Of a DNA stretch of 64,000 nucleotides, positions 60,294-64,000 are shown in pieces. The translations under genes were made by a program, and so were the position numbers. Source of the DNA: Streptomyces erythrochromogenes (GTDB taxonomy: Bacteria > Actinomycetota > Actinomycetes > Streptomycetales > Streptomycetaceae). Under the pieces are notes generated by a model. The model was not told the origin of the DNA. It was given only the letters and a program-made list of their open reading frames with translations, and searched no databases. Location of the stretch: contig NZ_CP108036.1 in NCBI RefSeq assembly GCF_036170895.1, forward strand, positions 5,635,501-5,699,500. Direction: 5' to 3'. Position 1 is the stretch's first letter; each line of letters opens with the position of its first letter.

Positions 60294-61757
60294 TCAGGCC
60301 TCGGCGCCCGCCGGGGCGCGGGTCAGCGACCGCAGCGCGAGCGCGATCACGATGGCGACGCCGGAGCAGACGGCCAGGGCCAGGAATCCGTTGGCGACGC
60401 CCTCGGTGGTCGCGTCCGCGACCGAGCCGCCGCCGTCGAGCCGGCTGTCGACCGAGGTCGCGAGGATGGTGCCGATGACGGCGATGCCGAGGGCGGCGCC
60501 GGTCTCGTTGAAGGTGTTGAGCAGGCCGGAGCCGACGCCCGACTCCTCCACCTTGACGTGCGAGGTGCCGATGCCGAAGAGCGGAACGAAGCAGGCGGGC
60601 AGCCCGGCGCCGATCACGGCCAGCGCGACGATGGTGAGCGCGACGCTGTCGGTACCGGTCGCCAGGATGCCCGTGCCGACCAGCTGGAGGGCGGCTCCGG
60701 CCGCGTACATCCCGCCCAGGCCCAGGGCGTTCGCCAGCGACGGCGCGACCAGTGCGACGACGAGGGCGGCCAGGCCCATGGGGAGCAGGGAGAGTCCGGT
60801 GGCGAAGGCGCTCATCTCGTGGACCCGCTGGAAGTACATGCTGGCCAGGAAGGAGCTGCTGATCATCACGCTGGCCACCAGGAGCAGGCCGACGCTGGAC
60901 AGCCAGTAGGTGGGCTTGCGCAGCAGGTGGAGCGGGAGCAGCGGGTCGGCCTGGCCGATCTCCATGAACGTGACCGCGGCGAGCAGGACGGCGGCGGCGC
61001 CGATGCTGATCCAGGCCGTCGGGTCGCCGAACCCCTCGTGCAGCCGGATGAGGCCGAAGGACAGGGCGGCGAGTCCGGCGGTGGACACGATCGCCGACGG
61101 CAGCCGCAGCTTGCGGCCGCTGCTCGTGTTGAGGGCGGGCATGCTGCGCAGGGCGCCGAAGCCGGCGGCGATGCTGACCGGGATGTTGATCAGGAAGGCC
61201 CAGCGCCAGCTGATCGCCGTGACGATCAGGCCGCCGAGCACCACGCCGATGGTCGCGCCGATCACGCCGAGGCCGCTCCAGGCGGTCAGCGCGATCTTGC
61301 GCTGCTCCTCGTCCTGGTAGACCTCCAGGATGATCGACAGGGCGGCCGCGGAGAGCAGTGCGGCGCCGGCGCCCTGTACCGCGCGGCCCGCGACGAGCAG
61401 TTCCTGGTTGCCCGCGATGCCGCAGAGCACGGAGGCCACGGCGAAGACGGCGAGGCCGGTGAGGAAGGTGCGACGGCGTCCGAAGACGTCGGAGACGCGG
61501 CCGCCGAAGAGCAGCAGGCTGCCGAGCATCAGGACGTACCCGCTGATCGTCCACTGCAGGGCGGTCTGATCCGCGGGCAGCTGGGCGCCGATCGAGGGAA
61601 GGGCCACGTTCACGACCGTCGAGTCCAGCATGACCATCAGCTGGGCGACGCCGACCACCACCAGAGTGGTCCAGGGGGCCTTGCCGGGGGCCGGTGCGGG
61701 TGTTCCTGGCGCGTCTTGCTCGGCTGCCTGGGGTGCCAGCGTCTGCTCGGTCACCAC
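60294..61757 (-). CDS. DHA2-family MFS exporter of the cluster
   Basis: 487 residues from GTG 61757, AAGGAG upstream. Fourteen hydrophobic helices; LDSTVVNVALPSIGAQL, GGRVSDVFGRRRTFLTGLAV and IFGAGIS-like ARAVQGAGAALLSAAALSII are DHA2 marks. The divergent MarR gene and repeats between them indicate a drug exporter controlled by that regulator. It probably exports the cluster product and gives self-resistance. Confidence 0.9.
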   Translation of the reverse strand: MVTEQTLAPQAAEQDAPGTPAPAPGKAPWTTLVVVGVAQLMVMLDSTVVNVALPSIGAQLPADQTALQWTISGYVLMLGSLLLFGGRVSDVFGRRRTFLTGLAVFAVASVLCGIAGNQELLVAGRAVQGAGAALLSAAALSIILEVYQDEEQRKIALTAWSGLGVIGATIGVVLGGLIVTAISWRWAFLINIPVSIAAGFGALRSMPALNTSSGRKLRLPSAIVSTAGLAALSFGLIRLHEGFGDPTAWISIGAAAVLLAAVTFMEIGQADPLLPLHLLRKPTYWLSSVGLLLVASVMISSSFLASMYFQRVHEMSAFATGLSLLPMGLAALVVALVAPSLANALGLGGMYAAGAALQLVGTGILATGTDSVALTIVALAVIGAGLPACFVPLFGIGTSHVKVEESGVGSGLLNTFNETGAALGIAVIGTILATSVDSRLDGGGSVADATTEGVANGFLALAVCSGVAIVIALALRSLTRAPAGAEA

Positions 61758-61789
61758 GTCTCCTTCGTTTGTGCTAACGATTTATGTGA

Positions 61790-61836
61790 ATGCATCGATC
61801 TTGATGCCGCACAGTACATGCATGCGTATGCATCGA
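61790..61836. promoter_or_regulatory. ATGCATCGA direct repeats between exporter and MarR genes
   Basis: ATGCATCGA occurs at 61790-61798 and again at 61828-61836, with CATGCATG between them at ~61818-61825. The A+T content of this gap is well above that of its surroundings. Likely operators of the MarR regulator covering both promoters. Confidence 0.6.
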
Positions 61837-61859
61837 CAAGAGGAGGTAGTGAACCTACG

Positions 61860-62282
61860 ATGAGCACCGTGACTGAAACAGCTCTCACCGACCGCTGGGT
61901 GGCCGTGACCCGCGCCTGTGCGCAGATCAACCAGGCCGCCGAGCGCGTCCTGTCCGAGCGCCACGGCCTGTGTGCCAGCGCCTTCGAGATCATGGACGTG
62001 ATGGCGCACGCGGATGGCTGGATCCGGGCGGGGGAGCTCAGCTCCCGCGCCTCCCGCAGCCAGCCGCAGGTCTCGCGCCTGCTGGCCCAGATGGTCGGCG
62101 CGGGATATGCCGAGCGCAAGCCGTGCACGAGTGACCGGAGGGGGTTCGACGTCCGGCTCACGCCGTCCGGCCGCGAGCTCTTCTCGCAGTCCGTCGTCAC
62201 CATGGAAACGGTGCTGCGAGAGGTGGCTGAAAATAGCGCAGAGGTGAGGGACGTTATGGGGCTAACCGTTACTCGCGAGTAG
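61860..62282 (+). CDS. MarR-family regulator
   Basis: 140 residues from MSTVTETALTDRWVAVTRAC. The winged helix is clear: LCASAFEIMDVMAHADGWIR, AGELSSRASRSQPQVSRLLA, QMVGAGYAERKPCTSDRRGF and VRLTPSGRELFSQS. GAGGAGG lies twelve bases upstream of ATG. It is divergent from the exporter and likely represses it until the product or another ligand binds. Confidence 0.9.
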   Translation: MSTVTETALTDRWVAVTRACAQINQAAERVLSERHGLCASAFEIMDVMAHADGWIRAGELSSRASRSQPQVSRLLAQMVGAGYAERKPCTSDRRGFDVRLTPSGRELFSQSVVTMETVLREVAENSAEVRDVMGLTVTRE

Positions 62283-62532
62283 GGTAATCGTCGGCGCCTT
62301 TGACCTGTCTGCTAACGTCCCAGGTCAATCGCAGTTCCGAGCCGTCCTGGACATTCGTTCACGGCGGCGGAGAAGGCTTACCGGGGGGAGGCCATGCGAT
62401 CGCGCCGACGGGAACGGGCCCGACATGTGGCCATGCCGGGCCCGTTTCAGAACTCCCCCACGCAAGGCGGAGGCGTTCAGCCGTAAACGGCCGATGATGC
62501 CTTCGCCGACGGCAGCTGAATTCGGGGGAGAC

Positions 62533-63915
62533 ATGCTCAATCAGACGATGTCGCGAACACTCGGCCGCGTTCCGGCGGCCCGCGGCCCCGTGGCGGCGCA
62601 GTCCGGCTCCCGGGGCGCGGCAATGACAGGTGTCCGATCGAATCCGTCCGGCGGGCCCGGTACCCGGCCTGCGGCCGCCGCGGACCCGGGGGTGTCCTTC
62701 CGGCTCCTCGGACCGCTGGAGATCGCCACCGGGGCCGGACCGCTCCCGCTGCGGGGGATGAACCAGCGCGCCATCCTCGCCTTCCTGCTGCTCCACGCCA
62801 ACCAGGTGGTCGCCACCGGCGACCTCATGCAGGTCCTCTGGCCGAACGGGGACGCCCCGGCCACCGCGCGCAAGGTGCTGCAGAACACCATCTCGGCGCT
62901 GCGCGGCGTACTCGCCCGCGGGGCCGTACCGGCCCACGCCGCCTCACTGGTCAGCCAGGCTCCCGGTTACATGCTGCGGATGGCGCCGGGAGTCCTCGAC
63001 CTCGAACGCTTCCGGGTCCTCGCGGACCAGGGCCGCGACGCGCTGGCTGCCGGGCAGCCGGAGAGCGCCGCCCGCCTGCTGCGTGCCGCGCTGGGGCTGT
63101 GGCGGGGCCGGGCTGCGCAGGAACTCGCCGAATCCGGCGTCGAGTGGCCGCAGCTGGCCGTGGTGGACAGCGCCCGCACCGCGGCGTTCGAGGACTACTG
63201 CGACGCGGAACTGCGCAACGGACGCCACCACGAGGTGATCGGCGGCCTGGAGGCCGGGGCGGCCGCCGAGCCCTCCCGGGAGCGCTCCTGCCACCTCCTC
63301 ATGCTCGCCCTCTACCGGGCCGGCCACCAGGCCGAAGCCCTGCGGGCGTACGAGCGGCTCCACCAGCAGCTGAGCAAGGACTTCGGCGTCCAGCCCGGTC
63401 GCGAGGTGCGCGACCTGCACCAGGCGATCATCAACCAGGACCCCGCACTGCTCCCGTCCGGCGGCCCGGACCTCGACTTCAGCTCCCAGTCCGACCCCGA
63501 ACTGGACCTGCTGTTCGCCCTGCTGGCACTGGTGCAGCGCCAGCGGCGCCCGCACGTGGTCACCCTCGCCGGCGATCCGGGGGGAGGCCAGGGCTGGCTC
63601 CTCTCCGAACTGGCGAGCACGCTGCGCCAGGACGGCCAGGTCACCGTCTGGCACGTGCGCACCGGTCCGGACGGCGCCGCGCTCGGCGACGACCTGCGCG
63701 CCGCCCTGCGCCGCGCCACCCCGTACCGCCCGCTGGTGGTGGTCGCCGAGAACCTGCACGACGTGGGCGGCGGCGTGCCGGAATGCGTCGGCGAGGTGAT
63801 CCGTACGGCGGGCCGCACACCCCTGCTCGTGGTGCTGACCGCCCGAGCCGAACCCGAGAGCCTCTGGCCCGGTTGGAACGCGGCCGTCCCCTGGTCGACC
63901 ACCATCATGGTCTGA
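62533..63915 (+). CDS. SARP-family regulator with degenerate P-loop extension
   Basis: 460 residues from ATG 62533 with GGGGGAG close before it; a start at 62497 or 62623 is possible. DNA-binding domain (~55-145): VSFRLLGPLEIATGAGPLPL, GMNQRAILAFLLLHANQVVA, LMQVLWPNGDAPATARKVLQ and NTISALRGVL. The bacterial transcriptional activation domain follows (LDLERFRVLADQGRDALAAG to SKDFGVQPGREVRDLHQAI). The C-terminal ~150 residues look like a P-loop domain, but the Walker A is GDPGGGQGWL with no Lys. It should activate the neighbouring cluster. Confidence 0.88.
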   Translation: MLNQTMSRTLGRVPAARGPVAAQSGSRGAAMTGVRSNPSGGPGTRPAAAADPGVSFRLLGPLEIATGAGPLPLRGMNQRAILAFLLLHANQVVATGDLMQVLWPNGDAPATARKVLQNTISALRGVLARGAVPAHAASLVSQAPGYMLRMAPGVLDLERFRVLADQGRDALAAGQPESAARLLRAALGLWRGRAAQELAESGVEWPQLAVVDSARTAAFEDYCDAELRNGRHHEVIGGLEAGAAAEPSRERSCHLLMLALYRAGHQAEALRAYERLHQQLSKDFGVQPGREVRDLHQAIINQDPALLPSGGPDLDFSSQSDPELDLLFALLALVQRQRRPHVVTLAGDPGGGQGWLLSELASTLRQDGQVTVWHVRTGPDGAALGDDLRAALRRATPYRPLVVVAENLHDVGGGVPECVGEVIRTAGRTPLLVVLTARAEPESLWPGWNAAVPWSTTIMV

Positions 63916-63930
63916 CGCCAACCGTCTGGT

Positions 63931-64000
63931 TCAGGACTTTTCCGGCGACGTCAGGTCGATCAGGCGGCAGACCGTTTCGATGTCGATCTTTACCTGGGCG
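63931..64000 (-). CDS. C-terminal end of an unidentified gene (truncated by the window)
   Basis: On the - strand the frame reads AQVKIDIETVCRLIDLTSPE then KS and TGA at 63931-63933. It converges on the SARP gene with a 15-bp gap, and its codon use is coding-like. Too short to name; it may be another member of the biosynthetic cluster. Confidence 0.5.
   Translation of the reverse strand, partial: AQVKIDIETVCRLIDLTSPEKS

Overview
The window looks like chromosomal DNA of a Streptomyces (or a very close actinomycete). It is very GC-rich with strong third-position GC, has many GTG starts, many 1-4 bp stop/start overlaps (ATGA, GTGA, TGATG), and family markers such as bL37, a SARP regulator, DUF6284/RRQRL-type conjugation proteins and an SCO2322-family protein. 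All functions below are read from sequence motifs and family knowledge; no database search was run.

Region 1 (1-4230) is ordinary chromosome. It holds the tail of a Ter-associated PRTase/PELOTA gene with its HAD partner, an O-methyltransferase, an FmdB zinc ribbon, a DUF4383 membrane protein and a coiled-coil protein.

Region 2 (4306-21311) is an integrated actinomycete integrative and conjugative element (AICE). It sits in the 3' half of a tRNA-Val(TAC) gene. A perfect 59-bp direct repeat (4336-4394 and 21229-21287) marks attL and attR and gives an element of 16,893 bp. In order it carries: tyrosine integrase, Xis, a P-loop DUF3631 protein with a prim-pol type initiator, a reverse-oriented SRA-like/PD-(D/E)XK nuclease, small Spd-type conjugation proteins around a TraB/FtsK translocase, a KorSA-like GntR repressor divergent from a Pra-like Nudix protein, a strongly structured noncoding stretch, and a lower-GC DUF262-AlbA_2 fusion. 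Three repeat arrays without a gene (5881-6070, 10378-10508, 18818-18970) are candidates for origin, transfer and regulatory sites.

Region 3 (21312-25000) is accessory DNA next to attR: a ScoMcrA-like HNH nuclease, unknown proteins and a small membrane gene with an in-frame amber codon.

Region 4 (25000-41800) is core-like: bL37, a possible TRADD-N-associated membrane protein, PhoD phosphatase, a secreted HNH nuclease, a yybP-ykoY (Mn2+) riboswitch with a TMEM165/GDT1 exporter, HAD phosphatase, a peptidoglycan-binding protein, an MFS pump with a fused MarR-like domain, a GT87-PAP2 fusion, and a broken GlxA-type AraC regulator.

Region 5 (41900-54750) interleaves two systems. One is a steroid/lipid catabolic set (CYP125-like P450, FadA-type thiolase, metallo-beta-lactamase-fold hydrolase, aldehyde dehydrogenase, ferredoxin) whose promoters share GAAC/GTTC operator-like motifs. 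The other is an ECF importer (S, fused A-A', T) with two secreted membrane-anchored proteins behind a cobalamin riboswitch, which points to vitamin B12 uptake; one secreted protein has an alpha/alpha-barrel like the B12-binding domain of transcobalamin.

Region 6 (55309-64000) is a compact biosynthetic cluster that I do not recognise: clavaminate-synthase-like oxygenase, ThiF/E1-like adenylyltransferase, unknown protein, acyl-CoA dehydrogenase, SCP2-like small protein, MFS exporter with divergent MarR regulator, SARP activator, and the end of one more gene at the right edge.
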